DNA of 64,000 bases from Dendrocalamus latiflorus (lineage: Eukaryota > Streptophyta > Magnoliopsida > Poales > Poaceae): NCBI GenBank assembly GCA_017311315.1, contig CM029672.1, positions 9,466,463 to 9,530,462 of the forward strand, written 5' to 3'. Under the pieces are notes generated by a model. The model saw only the letters and a program-made list of their open reading frames with translations. It was not told where the DNA came from and ran no database searches. Every line of letters begins with the position of its first letter. Position 1 is the stretch's first letter. This document shows positions 21,068 through 34,500 of this stretch, piece after piece. A program made the position numbers and the translations under genes.

Positions 21068-24000
21068 CTAGACCAATGCACTGGAACGAGTAGGGAATTC
21101 AAGGCCATGAAGTGCAGGAATGTTGCGCAGATCATCAGTAGAGTACAAGGGAAGCAACCAGAGCAGCTTTTTGGTGCCGAAAACCTGCGGTAAATAATAT
21201 TACAGATGGGATGGATGAAATAAAGGACACCAGACACATGAAAATGCTGTAAAGAAAACCTGCTCCAAGTTTTTTCTCCATCCGATATCATACTTCCACG
21301 ATACTGATTTCCTTCGCTCATGGACCTGGAATAAGTTTGATCCAACACACAATCGTATCATTTGGGCATGCCAAGAAGGAAACATGTTATTACTCAACTT
21401 GGATCTAGCCCCGAAACTGATGAGCTGAAGAGCAGGAAAGGAAATCAAGCCAGAATCTAGATTGTTCTTGTACTACTGTACTGGTGATTTTAATTGAATA
21501 ACAACTCAAGGTCATGAAAGAAAAAGGCAACTGGGAATCTATTTAAACGAGCTCAACATAGAAGGGGACCTTCTGTGGAATATGTTGTATAGCTAATGTG
21601 AAATCAACATTAAGGAAAATAAATTGATTAATGAATCATTTACAGTCATTGATACTTGGAACTTCCCCAAGTAACATGAAGTACACAACTACATATTAGA
21701 TCTATACATGTACTTAAAAAGGAGTAGTCAGGACTTTCTTTAACCTAGTAATCTCGATGTTTTTTTTAACCTAAATCACCTTACAACAAACTATCCAACT
21801 GAAAAGACCGTGCCTTTCAGAAAATAAAAACAATCGAAAAGATTGGTCGAAGATCTGTCCTTTAAGTCTTGCATATTCCTAGCAATGGCGAGTTTGTTCC
21901 TATCTTAAAGAAAAAAGAGAGGAAACAATGGTGTTTTTGGACCATCGTCACCCAACACTGCAGCATTGCTTAGCACCTTGATACACGACAAGAGCTTGGC
22001 TAGCATGGCCTCCTCAGCTCATCATTTCACAACCAGGTAGGCCCATGCAATTATGGCTTTGCAATTCAAGAATTACATGCACATACTATTTTGTACTTCA
22101 GAGAATGGTACTCTCTTAGTATCTTGTACCACGGAGTACTAAAAATCCTAATTAATCTGTTCCCTTGGATCGAAACAATTGGACAGTCAGGAAACATTTA
22201 TATGTGCTATAAATATTCTATTCATTAGTATTGCATTCTGAATCTGGTAGTACATGATGGCCACATTCAGTTCAGTTGGCTGATTAACTGGTAATCTGGG
22301 ATAAACGGGAAAAAAAAACTCGACCTGCGGGGGGTAAGACAGCCCCCGGGCATTTCAGCTTAAGAGAAGATCCTCTCACGCAGATCGAGAAAACCCCCGA
22401 ACCCCTGCTCCACCCTTACACAAGGGCACCGTTGCCTGGGTGAGAACGACCAACGACCGGGCCGGGCCTTGACCCATGCTTTGGTGTGGTAGCAGGCGAG
22501 GGGATTTTTTTACCCCCAGACCTGAAATTCGCCCTGAGGGAATCGAACCCAGGACCTGGGGGTGCTACTGAGGCGCTCTAACCACTGGGCTAGAGAAACG
22601 AGAACATGAAGTTTAAATGTTTAATCAACACGTTTCTTTAATTTACCAATTGTACCAAACAGTAAGACAAGAAGAATAGTTTACAGCATTACCTCAATAG
22701 AAGTCGTATTACTTGTAACAAGAGACATGTGCATGCCAATGAAACAGAGGAGGCTCAGCGCAAATGCTAAATTAAGAACTGCAATAAAGGCCTACTGGTA
22801 AGTAACTTGCACAACTATAAGGTAAGTTTGATGTTTCCAAGGCAAAAGTTTACCAAAAGCAAGAAATAGAATAGCAATATTGCCAGGTGAGCTGGAACGC
22901 CTACTTTCATCTCGAAAGAACTCGATAAAGTTTGGAAGTAGTACGAAAATATCCAGCACTGTCTCAATGAAAGTATACACCTATAAGACAAAGAAAATAC
23001 ACTTAAACAGAAATAAATAGCAAGAATTAAGGAAGCTAAACAGCCAAATGGAACACCATTTTGGATATATAATAAGTAAACAGAAAACATAATCATCAGT
23101 GCCCTATTTATAGTAAGTCTATGCTCTTGTGACTTGTGAGGGTTATTTTGCTTATGGATTATAAATTATCTAGTAGCAAAAGCCACAGCTCACACACCAG
23201 CGAGCATACATTGGTTGTTAGTTGCTAGTAAATAAACATGCCAACTAGGAAACAAAAGTATTGCCAAGTAATATTTATTAAATATTTGCAAGAATCACCT
23301 CAACAGTACAAAGGTAACCTTGGAGGGCAATGTTAAAGGATTTGGTTAGACTTTACATGTTCCATAATTACAGGAAACTTAAATAATTTTCAGCATGCAA
23401 GAGATAATGAGATAATTTTCTACGACTATTTCTGCAAGAAATTCACGTTCCATGTCATAACTCAGAACTAAGCAAGTTACCTACAAATTTAGGAACATTC
23501 CAGAAATTAGCAAGCCTAATTTTCTTGAACATGTACAACTACGGTGATAGTTTGTGCATGAACATATCTAATAATAGCACTACGACAATGGGAATCTATG
23601 TGGCCACAGAGGCATGAAAAATACAAATATATTTACAAGCCAATTCTTTGGTGACATAAATGTGTAATATAAGCATGAAAAGGCAAACTGAATAAAGTGT
23701 TTCAGTTGTACCAGGAAAAGGAGAAAATACTTGTAGTTCCTTGCCCCAACACAATTTACTACCCAAACACAATGATGGTCCATTTTAAGCACACATCTGT
23801 CACCTGCATAGTCAAAGACACTGTCAAAACAAGAATGGAGAAGGAAAGATGACTCACTTATTCCTAGTAAATTCAAAGGAAAAAATAGAAACAAATCAAT
23901 AAGGCACACAAGATGACATATCAACAGTAGAGCTGTTCATACCAAATGAAAAATGCAAATAACTTCTTGACAGTGCATGTGGGTCTGGTAGATTTACTAT

Positions 24001-25994
24001 GCTAGAACAGCCAGTGCTCTTTGCAACTGTAACTTTTGGGATTTTGGCAACAACTTGACAGACTTTCCTTTCTTAAATAATTGCAAGGAACAGCAACAAG
24101 AGAAAATAAGATCCAGATCAGGGGTCAATAATCAGTGCAGTGCTACAACAATCAATAAATTTAGACAATTTACACCACAACCAACCAATCAATATGCGAC
24201 TTTGGAGAGAAAAAGAGATTCCCTAATATACAAAGGTTCGACTGGAACTTCCAAAACAGTGAGCAAAAGTTTAGAGATTAGATATCATCATCAAGAAAGC
24301 TGACTTACAGACAGAACAATGATGACAACGTGGAGGTTTGCCATTTTGACAGCGAGAGCAATATCTAGGAGCACTTCCTTGCTCCTCTAAAGTGGGTAAT
24401 GAAGGATCCCCACTATCTGTTGAAACATTGTTTGGTATGGTCCTAGAGTTGTTCACACCCATACCATCCTCTTCAGCAGCATGTCTCCAGTTTTCAGGTA
24501 CAGCACCAGGATCAGTGAAAACAACCATCAAGTAGCACCATAGGATCATTGCAAGCTGCAGAAGAAACAAGATCCCTGAAGAAGTTTAAACAAAACAGAA
24601 TCAAACAAAATCATGATCTGTTTTTCTTCTTTTAAAAAAAAATGGAATGTCCATGATAGCAACTATAAGTAATTTAAAGCCGTCATGCATAAAATGAAAT
24701 GTTCTCAGTCTAGTTGGAAGAAAACAACATATTCTTTCCCATCTTCAATATCTAGGAATTGAAACTCGATATTTATGCTAGCAATGCTAAAAACAAAAAG
24801 GTTGTCAGTGAAAGACATAAGATCTCAAAAACATTAATTGAAATATCAGTGTCAGCCATATCATTGTATACAGTTTATCTCTCCGGTACTGACTTGTTTG
24901 ATGAGAACATCTAACAAAAGCTAGCTTGGAGGGGAAAATCATTAACAAGTTCAATATAAGTACATTTCAAAATGATTATATTAAGATACACTCAGTTAGT
25001 TCAATGCACAAACTGAACAGTATAAAAGGGCCCTCAATAATAATGATTTTATGAGAGCGTCAAATGTGTCAAACTGGGATTTAACTTCCCCAAATGTGTC
25101 AGCTCTAATTATAGAAATGTGTCTTCACCTAAATTAAGACCCAATGGCAAACTTTGTCCTACCTTGTTTCACAATTTTCACTTCTTTGGTTACCTAAACC
25201 CCTGACCGGAAAAGTTTTTCTTTCCGCATATCAGATGAGACTATCTTTCTTTTAATGTCACCTACAGTTGACACCAATTAGTGAACCCCATCCATCTAAA
25301 AAACTGTCACTTATTTAGTTAATAGTTATATAGTCCAATTCCAACCTCCAACAACAGATATCACATCCAACATATACAGTGTTATATAGTTAGGTCGAAA
25401 ACAATGCCTCAATCGAAGCGACCTTTTTCTTTCCATGGGTCAACCACGCAGAATTGCCATTCAGGTTCAGTTACACAACACTACAGGTCAGAAAAGTGAA
25501 TAACACCTGCAATATGTGCATGCATCAAAATTCTAATATACAATGACATGACTTAGATGCGCATTTGACAAGCATAGCTTGACTAACCCTAGAACCCCCA
25601 AAATTGTAAGCATAAAGCAGTTACGACGCAGGAATGCCCAATGCGATCTATGAGGAAGCAGAGATCAGAATCTCGAGAGAAATCGAGTCCTTCTAATTCT
25701 AGAGACTTCTACTTAGCACCACATTGCAGATTTCTCACAGCATAATAGATACTAAGAGAGGTAGGGTGAGGGAGGGCGGGTGGCGCCGCTTACGAGTAGG
25801 TGGAAGGCGGCGAGTACGGCCGCCGCCGCCGCCGCCGCGACGCCCCCACCTAGGAGCAGCGGGCCCCAAGCGTAGACAACGACGGCGTAGTAGGAGACGG
25901 CGACGATCGCGGCCACGAGCGCCATCATCAGGTACCCGAGCACCCGCAGCCCCGCGCACGCGCGGAACGGGTTCACGCGCCGGCAGCAGTCCAT
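21068..25994 (-). CDS. DHHC-type protein S-acyltransferase (PAT12-16 group), seven exons
   Basis: This enzyme transfers palmitate to protein cysteines in endomembranes. Minus-strand exons: 25994-25794, 24555-24309, 23803-23712, 22980-22854, 22778-22693, 21325-21260 and 21184-21068. They total 936 nt (311 residues), and all introns are GT-AG with consistent phases. In order: two N-terminal membrane spans (about 16-40 and 55-82), the FTDPGAVPENW (DPG) motif, the cysteine-rich domain from CSRCQ at residue 133 to HCSVC, the catalytic DHHC at 158-161 within MDHHCVWVVNCVGA, two further spans, and NTTSIE (the TTxE motif) near the end of exon 5. The C-terminus VFGTKKLLWLLPLYSTDDLR resembles Arabidopsis PAT13/14. 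The ATG at 25994 gives MDCCRRVNPFRAC; its early cysteines may themselves be lipidated (inference). The gene looks intact, with a very GC-rich first exon. Intron 5 contains a SINE. Confidence 0.92.
22312..22593 (-). mobile_element. tRNA-derived SINE in intron 5 of the acyltransferase gene
   Basis: On the minus strand the head carries an A-box-like TGGTTAGAGCGC (22584-22573) and a B box GGTTCGATTCC (22549-22539), the internal RNA polymerase III promoter. A tRNA-unrelated body and a terminal T-run at about 22312-22318 follow, as in plant SINEs. Flanking AGAAACGAGAA (22594-22604) and ATAAACGGGAA (22301-22311) match at 9 of 11 positions and are likely decayed target-site duplications. It lies in the same orientation as the host gene. 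Confidence 0.75.
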
Positions 25995-26846
25995 CCCGGC
26001 GCTCCGACTCCTCCGGCAAGGTGGGGCACGCGAGGCGTCGGCGGCGCGTCGTGGAGGGGGCTAGGGAAGGAGCCGAGGAGGAGGTGTCGGTGGCGGCGCG
26101 CGCGAGGCGGGGTCTGGTTTCTGGTGTGTCTCACCAGGGCCCAGTGGGGGCAGCAGTTTGTTGCGGAAGAGGTTGGTGGGCCCCACGTTTAGTGACACGG
26201 CCCTCGTGAGGGGCTGTCGGTGGGCCCCACGGGTTGCGACTCGGCACCGACAGCTTGGGCCGGCCGGGTCTCGGTCACACGCACCGGATGCTCGGATAGG
26301 TTCGCCAGGCTAAGAGCACGTGCAAAAGCATACAAAAATTGTATTATACTATATAAAATTTTAGATGATATAAAAAAAGAAAGATAATATCTACTATTTA
26401 ATGAAAGATCTTATAAATAGTTTTCTACTTTGTATACTATTATATAAACAACTTTATAAACACTCTATTAATTATATGAGATCATTATAATTAATTAATT
26501 ATATGAGTTATTTTTAATTTTATTTATAGATGATATAGAAATGTATTACAGGAAACCGTCACCTGTATCATTGTATGTGGCTTAACCGTGTGGGAATGGG
26601 ATCACATGCCTTTTGTGGGGGGCACAGCGCCGACGTGCCGTGTGGGCTGTCTTCATGCTGTGTCCAAACATTCTTTTACGTTTTAGACCTTTATTAGTTC
26701 ATCTTCATGTCTTAGTTCGCCTTTGCTTTCGTTCAGGGAAGAGAGATAGGGTTAGACGGTTAGGCCTTTGTTTTTCTAGGCATTTTTAAGACACCTTACT
26801 TAAGTGTTAAATACTTAAATAGCTAGCTAAGTAAACTAGGGGAAGC
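25995..26846. other. 5' flank of the acyltransferase gene
   Basis: A GC-rich 5' leader/promoter region (25995-26300) precedes AT-rich sequence at 26330-26560. The minus-strand gene would be transcribed from here. No core promoter element could be fixed with confidence. Confidence 0.45.
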
Positions 26847-29800
26847 TGAAACACCCCGAAAAATTCGAAATTTTTGAATTTTCTTGAAATTCTTTTAAAT
26901 TCGGATTTCTTACCCAATTTGGCAAACCACTGTGAAATTACGCTTTCCATTTTCGGCAAACCCGCTTCCTCCCTTCCTTGGCGCCCTTGCACACGCAGCA
27001 CCTCTCCCTTGCCTCTGTGCTTCGGCCGCCACTTGTGTTCATCTCCCCTGGCCGCAGTGCCTCGCGTTCACCTCCCCTAGCCACAGCTTCTTCGCGTTCA
27101 TCCCCTCTGGGCGCAGCTCCAGTGCATTCATCCCCCTTCTCAGCTTGAACCATACGCAGCCGAGAAAATATCCCGCGGGGAACCGATTTATACCCGGTAT
27201 AAAGTCCAATTCGCAGTTCCCTAAGGCTTCTAGCATCCTCGCAGACTCTCTCCCGCAGCCGATTGCCCTCTCATCGCCTCTGCCGCCCGCAATCGAAGTC
27301 CCTGTGCCGGTAAGCCCTAAAAGCCAATCCGGTGATTTGATCGATTACATTTCAATTCCTCCCACTGATATCCTCTCTATTATCCCCTGAATGCATGGGT
27401 GGACTCGCCGGAGCGTGAGCATTTGTCTAGCGCCTTGGCAATGGAGACCGCCGTCGGTCGCAAAGGCCTCACCGTGGCTAGCCCACTCCAGCGGTCCCCG
27501 AGCTCGACCACCAATTTCCGTGTGTTCTCTAGGGTCCCTAGATGGTTAAATTGCAGCCGATTGGACTTGATCCTCACCAGAGCCCCTTGTCACCGCCGTG
27601 GGGATCGTGCTCTTCTCGGTCGCCGCCAATCATGGTCATCCATTCCCATCTCCCCAAAGCTACCGAAATGGAACCCTAAGCCATATGCGCACACCCTGGC
27701 GAAAACAATTCTCCTCTCGTGCTCTATAGCCGCCACCCCACCGCCGTCGTTTTCCTCTGCTCCTCGCCGGGAGTGTCGTCTGAAGGTTGAAGACGACCTC
27801 CCGGGGGCGTCGTGGCTCAATCGCAGCCATTAGCGTCCATCCATCCGGAGCGTCCACGCCAGTTTAAATCCCGTCCGCTGATGCGGTTACGGTCCCTCAT
27901 CTGAGCGCCCACGCTCGCTCCATCCTCTCCATCCGTAGCTGCCGCGCGTCATCCATCAACCGGGCGTGCGCGTGTATGCGCTGGGCTTCGCCCGCACGCG
28001 CATGGGCCACGACCCTCTCGGCCGAGAGCGAAGCCGGGCCGTCGGCCGGTTCCTTCGCGCGGGGAAAAAGGCCGCCGCTGCACTGTGAAACACGGGCTGG
28101 GCTGCACTGTTGATTCCGGCCGAGCCCAACACTATTCATATGATGTTGGAAAAATCCAGAAAAATTAATAAAAATACCAGAAAATCCAGAAAATTTCCAA
28201 AAATACCAAAATACACCATTTTGACCAGTAAAATATTTTAAATTCAAATCTAGTACCCATTATCCCAAATTCAAATTTTAAAAATCCAAATATCATTAAT
28301 TTATAAACCTAGCTTATTAAATTCAATCTCCATAAATTTAATTTCTATAAATTCAGATTTTATTTATTTAAATTTCACCCCTCTATTAACATCAATTCTA
28401 AACATATGCCATTTAACTAGTTCAATATTTTAAATGCAAATTCGGCGTCCGTTCTTACAAATTTAAATTATTACAAGATTAAATTTCACCAAGATCCAAT
28501 CTTAAATTCTTAAATTTCGAATTCCACCATTCCACCCCACTCAGATCCTATAAAAATTAAATTTCTTTATTAAGTCAAAATTTAATCCTGATACAGTCCT
28601 AATCTGTCAATTCAAAGATCGACCATATAATTTCAAGTGTCTATCTTCTATTCCCAAAATCCGTACAACACTTGTGTCTCTTTTAGTCATCCCAAGCCTA
28701 TCGTGTCCAAATTTAGCCATGTCCGTCCATAAAACCCCGTCGAATCCCGACCTCCCGACCCATCGCATTATTTTCTTTATACTCTTTCTTGTTCTTAATT
28801 TGGATTTTGTTCCCAGCTTGCATTCAGTAAAGCAAGAACCTATTGGACTTCGTTTTCCACGCTAGTGCACGGACCAAGCGAGTTGGTCAACCGAAGGACC
28901 GTAAAGATTGAAGCTGATCAAGAGCCACGGAAAGAAGGCAAGTCACATGTTTTTGATCATGTTGAATCCCATGACATGCCTATTATCTAAGTAATATAAT
29001 TTCATTATGAATATTTGTGAAATGTTATTTGCTTAACATGAAATGTTTAGAATGACATGCTATTTAGATAAGTCCTACCACTGATAAAAGCCATGTTTAC
29101 CTTGAAGGCCATATTCACCTTGACAACCTTAGTAATTATTAAAGTATTGTATAAATGTATGTACCATCATCTCATTCAACATTTTACACTACTAAGTGAC
29201 TTAGGCCGTTGGCCAGTAGGTTTGAAAAACCCGGAGAGGGTAGGGTGGTATGGGACCGTACCCTAGGCCGGTGATGCTAATGTACAGAACCTAGGGTAAA
29301 GAGGTTGGGGTTTCCGAGTTGCGGATCTAGCCCAATTCTTTATCCTAGGGTTGAACTTTGGGTAAAGAGGTTGGTGGGGCTCCGGGTAACGGATTTAGCC
29401 CATCGCTTTACCCGGGGATGGAGGCTGGTTGGTTTAGTGGTGTGAGTGCTGTTGAGCACAGTGGAAGTTAGTGGTTGAGTGCCTCAGGTGAAAAATATAA
29501 GGACAAGAACCTTGTGCTAAGTAAAATACACAATGATCGTCCAACCACGGGTGTTGACTTGTCAACCCTGGTTTAGTAGTTGCTCAACCTAAGTGAAGCT
29601 CCGCATTGAGAGTCGGTGTGGGTTGTGGACTCAGGCTAAGACAACGATAGGTCCCCACAACTTGGGCTTAGTGTTCCGTGAGGGCCAACGGATACCCGAG
29701 GGTGTGTGGGTGCCTAACCTATCGGGTAGAGTGTATACCAAGGGTTGAGCAGCGAAAAGACCCGGTTTCTTAACTCAGTCATGAGGGTTAAGGATGCGTG

Positions 29801-30443
29801 TGGGTAAAGTTGGGCAACTCTGCAGAGTGAAATAAATGGTATTCGAATACGCCGTGCTTCCGGTTAATGAAGCTGTGTTAATTGGGTGATTCCAACAACG
29901 AGGCATAAGTAGAGTTTCTGATGTTGTTAATTTGAGTAATGATGAGATTTATTTGATAACAGAAAACCCCCTGATCTTTAGGAGAAAAGGTTTTTAAAGT
30001 TTTAATTGTTTGCAAATAAAATTGCATCCACCTCTTAATAAAACAAATATATTCCCCTTCTCCAGAAAATATCCTGGCATATAGTTATATTACTTTCCAC
30101 ATGTGATTTGCTGAGTACGGGGTCGGAGTACTCAGGCTTGCAAAAATCATTCCCCCCCCACAGATATCAGAAGAAAAGAAGATGCTGCGAGTGTTCGTGT
30201 TAGGGTTACGTCTACACTCAAGCGTTCCTGTGGAGTTTTCTTCGGCTTTTACTGTATGTAAGTTACATTTTGGGCTTGGACGCCCGTATTGTTATTAAAG
30301 TTGACCATTAGGTCTTATTTCACTTAAAGTAACTTCTTTTAACTGTTCGTGAGCAGGCATGATACACTGTTGGGCCGCAACAGAACTCCTGGGCTGTTGC
30401 GGGCCGTACGACGTCCCTGTTCCCAAAAGTCGGGGGCGTTACA
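26847..30443 (+). repeat. Left LTR of the gag-only gypsy element
   Basis: Starts TGAAACACCCCG and ends GGGGGCGTTACA. A GC-rich block at about 26950-28120 yields many frames in all phases that recur identically in the right LTR, so these are not genes. The 3' half is shared, with divergence, with the LTR at the start of the window. Confidence 0.95.
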
Positions 30444-30445
30444 AA

Positions 30446-30457
30446 TGGTATCAGAGC
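30446..30457 (+). other. Primer binding site, initiator-Met tRNA
   Basis: TGGTATCAGAGC lies two bases after the left LTR. It is the standard plant sequence complementary to the 3' end of tRNA-iMet, which primes minus-strand DNA synthesis. Confidence 0.95.
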
Positions 30458-32325
30458 CATGCTTGACTGTAGGTTATAACCCTAAGTACAGGTTTGGTCT
30501 CGATAGGAATACGATTTCACAAAATCTTAATTTCTGATACAAAAGAATTACAAAAATCATAAGTAATATTGCCGCCTCACTCTCCCTATGCTTGCCTTAT
30601 CTTTCCTAGACATGCATTAAAAAGTTTTGTTTTGAATTTGTCAAAATCCTAAAAATACGAGTAGTCGGTTAGACTAATTTCTTACTGTAAGTCTTTGACC
30701 AAATGGAACGAAAACTAACTTTAGTAGAAGTGCTAAGGATGGTGTTAAGAAGGATAGCACGAATGCCCTGACCAAAACTTTTCCTTTTGAAAAGTTGAGG
30801 TCACCGTTCGAATAGTTAGTACATAATGCCCGTTTGATTCCCTTGAGACAACGGGTAAAAGACCATTTGAATAGACGAAATTTTTCTGATTGTAATAATA
30901 GCCAAATTGCACTACTAGCCTATTAGGCTGCTATATAAGCAATTTGTGCAAAATTAATTTCTGATTTTAAGTAAAATATGTGTGGAAAGCTTTTCTATTC
31001 CTACCTTACTTCGTCTCAGTTCGTACCTATATTCTTCTGTTCTTGCTCTTCCCTCACCTGTTAAGCTCTAAGCTTTGGAAGAACTTAAATGCAAATCCTT
31101 GATTGTAATGAATAGGTTAAATCCCAATCAGAAGGATAGTAGAAGAATAGATGAACCCATAAAGGATTAAGTTATAACATAATGAATAACCCAAGGTGTT
31201 AGAAGAGTTAGGTTTGATTATCAAAAAGAGTTAATAGTATGAGTGTTAATTAGATAAAACGACGAGATTGGTTGGATCGGATTAACTAAAAAAAAGGGTA
31301 AGCTGAATCTTGGAAGAAGTGGAGAATGTAATAATTAGGTTTTAAGCTTGATCAATATTATTGTTGTTCATAATGGATATGGATAATTGTGAGAGCTAGA
31401 TTGCAAGACTAGTCAGTGCAGTATCCTCGGTGGATGTATGATAGTTCATGGATTGCAGCCCTGATTAAGATATTAATCTTGGTAGACTTATAATAGTGAA
31501 TTAATTTAAAATTTGATAGTAAGAAGTTTAGTTGATGATTGAATGAGCATATTAAGATTGTGAAACAATCATGGGAGAAATAGAATTTCTAAGGCAGTTT
31601 GGATACAAATAATATTGATGAATTTAAAATAAAGATGCTAGGTTACCAAAGACCTGAAGTCAGGTCTATAAGGTTGTGATTGAAATCGGGATTTAGGTTG
31701 AAGTGAAGTAGTCAGGATTTGATTAATGAAGTTAAGAATATTGTAATAAAAGTTATACATCTAGAAGATCAAATAAATGAAGATACTTGCATGGAATTTT
31801 AGACAGCAATGGTACTAAGAGCAATCAATAGAAGGAAGTAGCATAGACATAGATAACCGGAAATAGAAGATGAATTAGTACGATCGTTGGATTTTAAACT
31901 TGCGAGTAATATTAAGATAGGAGAGAATTAATTCCATGATTGGTATGGAAGGTTAGAAAATGTTGGATTACCCATGTAAGCGTATAGAAAGGAAAAAAAA
32001 TATTTCAGGAAGCAATCAGGGAAAACATTTATTTTCATCCAGCTTATTTCTTTCCTACTACTTGCTCTTATCTTGAATTCGTCTTACTTTTCCTTGCTAG
32101 CCCAAAAATGTTACAGAACTGATTCCTAAAGTTCTGGGTGCAGTATTCCACCAAGCAGATTAAAGATCTATCAACACATTACATAAAAAGAAGAAATCTT
32201 GAAGAGCAGTCTATGAAAATGAGAACCCAAATTGTCATTAAGAAGAATCAGATTGAAGACGAACAAGGACCAGCCAGGATCTAAAACAACAGTTCATTAA
32301 CAAAATATCATCAAATGAATCTACG

Positions 32326-33099
32326 TTGTCATCAAGTGCAACTGCAATTAAGTTTGCAACTTTCTTGAAGACTCAACCACCTATCTTCTCAGCAACAACA
32401 GAGCCATTAAGTGCCGACAATTGGTTGCAAGATATTGAGCGAAGAATGAATACTATTCAGTGCACAAACAAAGAGAAAGTTCTTTTTGCCACTTATCAAC
32501 TCTCAGGACCAGCAAGTGCTTGGTGGAGTTCTATCCAGTGGATACATCCGAAAAAGAAAAATATTACTTGGGAAGAATTTGTGAAGAGATTTCGTAAGAC
32601 CTATATTTCCTCTGAAGTAATTACAGAAAAATATCAAGAGTTTCTCAGTCTCCGACAGGAAGAAAAATCTGTCACGGAGTATTTGCAACAATTTCATTAC
32701 TTATCTCAATATGCACAAGAAGAAGATGTCAACACGGAAGCCAAAAGAATGACATATTTTATGAAAGGTCTGCAACCTGAGGTGAAGTGCTGTACCGTAA
32801 CTGCTGGAATTTCAAACCTCTTGACTGTAGTCGATCAAGCCCTTTTGGTGGAAAAACAATTGTCAGGATATGTGAAGATCAGGAAGAAACATAATCCTGT
32901 GGCTCAGTCTTCCACTGCTTGTTTTCACTGTGAACAAGATGGACATTACCGTGACCGATGTCCACTGAAATCCTTACCTAAAGAAGAAGCCAGGAAACAA
33001 GCAAAAAGACAGATATCAACGTCACACCAGCCACACCAAGAAGAAGAGGAGTTCCACCGTAAGAAAGCCCGAATTGAAGAAGAGACAAGTTCACCCTAA
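32326..33099 (+). CDS. gag: Gypsy-type Gag polyprotein (257 aa)
   Basis: Structural capsid/nucleocapsid protein that packages element RNA in cytoplasmic virus-like particles. Residues of about 35-140 show the retrotransposon gag fold signature, including NWLQDIERRM, ATYQLSGPASAWW, ITWEEFVKRFRK and a SVTEYLQQFHYLS-type helix. A CCHC zinc knuckle CFHCEQDGHYRDRC lies at about residue 202-215, followed by a basic Lys/Arg tail. The frame is open from the ATG to the stop at 33099 and is not followed by pol in any frame. It is the only coding region of the element. The ATG chosen begins MSSSATAIKFATFLKTQPP, and frames of this family usually start a little upstream of such a sequence. Confidence 0.85.
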   Translation: MSSSATAIKFATFLKTQPPIFSATTEPLSADNWLQDIERRMNTIQCTNKEKVLFATYQLSGPASAWWSSIQWIHPKKKNITWEEFVKRFRKTYISSEVITEKYQEFLSLRQEEKSVTEYLQQFHYLSQYAQEEDVNTEAKRMTYFMKGLQPEVKCCTVTAGISNLLTVVDQALLVEKQLSGYVKIRKKHNPVAQSSTACFHCEQDGHYRDRCPLKSLPKEEARKQAKRQISTSHQPHQEEEEFHRKKARIEEETSSP

Positions 33100-34487
33100 A
33101 AGAATGACATGAAATCAAGTAGCAAGGAAGATGGACAACCAAGAAAGTTTTATGTTATCCACTATTACGAATAAGAATGGAGTGGAACCCATTAAGTACT
33201 TTTGTGCAAGATCCAGAAAGTTAGAGAAGATGTCTGTAAAATTATGTTAATTAAGGTGTGTAACAAGACTTTGGATGTGTATGAGATCTGTATGTACAAA
33301 GTATAAAGAATAAGAAAGTTATATGGTATTAAAGTCAATTCCAGTGGATCTGATCTTTAACCAAGTTTAAGGAACAACAACTATATATACCAAATTGAGT
33401 GAAAGTGATTTCTGAACAAAAGAAGTTGCCACCAATTGAAAACAAAGCTGACAACTATATTGATCTTGATATTTCCCGATCCAAAGAAAGAATCGTAAAT
33501 TTATTATGATACTACAAGACAACGGTTGGAATGTGTTCGAATGCAAAAAGAAGGATCGTAGCTTGTGCTTCAAGGCAGTTATGACCACATGAACTATTCC
33601 ACACCTGGTTTGAGACTAGTTGTAATAATTCATTTACTAAAAATTCGGAAGCATTACTTATTGAGTAATTACTTTGAAATGCTCCCAGATCACAAAGGTT
33701 TGAAATGTATCTTTACCTAACTTGAATTGAACCAGGAACAACAAAAAAAAATGGTTAAAACTAATTAATGATTCTAAAATAGACCAGTATTAACAGGCGA
33801 AACCAATGTTGTGGCAGATGCACAACCGAAGAACTCATTAGAGTGTAACCAGAAAAGTTGGTCATTCATCGCAACTATTAACAGAGATGCAGAGTTTAAA
33901 CCTGATAATAGTTAAACGAGGAAATGTACACAACGTTTGAAATGCAGCCATTGCTGATAAACCCAATTTAAGTCAGCATGAAGACGAAGGGACACAATAA
34001 CTTAAGAAGGACAGTCAAGAAAAAGGGTTCAATAACGCTTAGTGCAGCCGAGCATAGAATCCAGACATTTCGTGATTGTATATCCGATGAGAAAGAGTTA
34101 AAAGATTTAATCCTAACAGGAAAACCAATCTTCATAAATCCTTAATACATTCTAGAGACACCAAGATGTACCCAAAGAGACAAAGAGAAGATACCACCTA
34201 CCAAAGCAGAAGTAACAAGAGCTTGAACAAACGAAGCACATGTACAATAAGATAGAATATGTAAATTTATAATACACAAGGATGATATACAGGTACAGGC
34301 AACGAAGGGCATAAGGAACCCAGATATGACCAGTCAGGACAGGAACTGATAAAACTATATGAAGGTGAAAAATATTTTATACTCCGAGTAAAGGATACAA
34401 GTTCAGGAAAGGAATCAGGAAGGTAACAATTTCATTTTTACACCCCATTTTTTTTCCTGGGCGAATCTCGGGGTCGAGATTCTTTTT
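33100..34487 (+). other. Non-coding interior where pol would normally lie
   Basis: AT-rich sequence with stops in every frame. I found no catalytic motif of reverse transcriptase, RNase H or integrase. It belongs to the gag-only element and ends at the polypurine tract. Confidence 0.7.
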
Positions 34488-34495
34488 AAGGGGGG
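34488..34495 (+). other. Polypurine tract
   Basis: AAGGGGGG, five bases before the right LTR at 34501. It is the expected primer for plus-strand DNA synthesis. Confidence 0.8.
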
Positions 34496-34500
34496 TAGAT

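Noticed and set aside
22539..22584. tRNA gene on the minus strand
   Set aside because: A and B boxes are present but no acceptor stem or cloverleaf closes, and a SINE body with a terminal T-run follows.
26932..28247. Several frames of 60-152 residues, repeated at 34586-35901
   Set aside because: They are within the GC-rich part of the gypsy LTRs, occur in both strands and phases, and have no domain.
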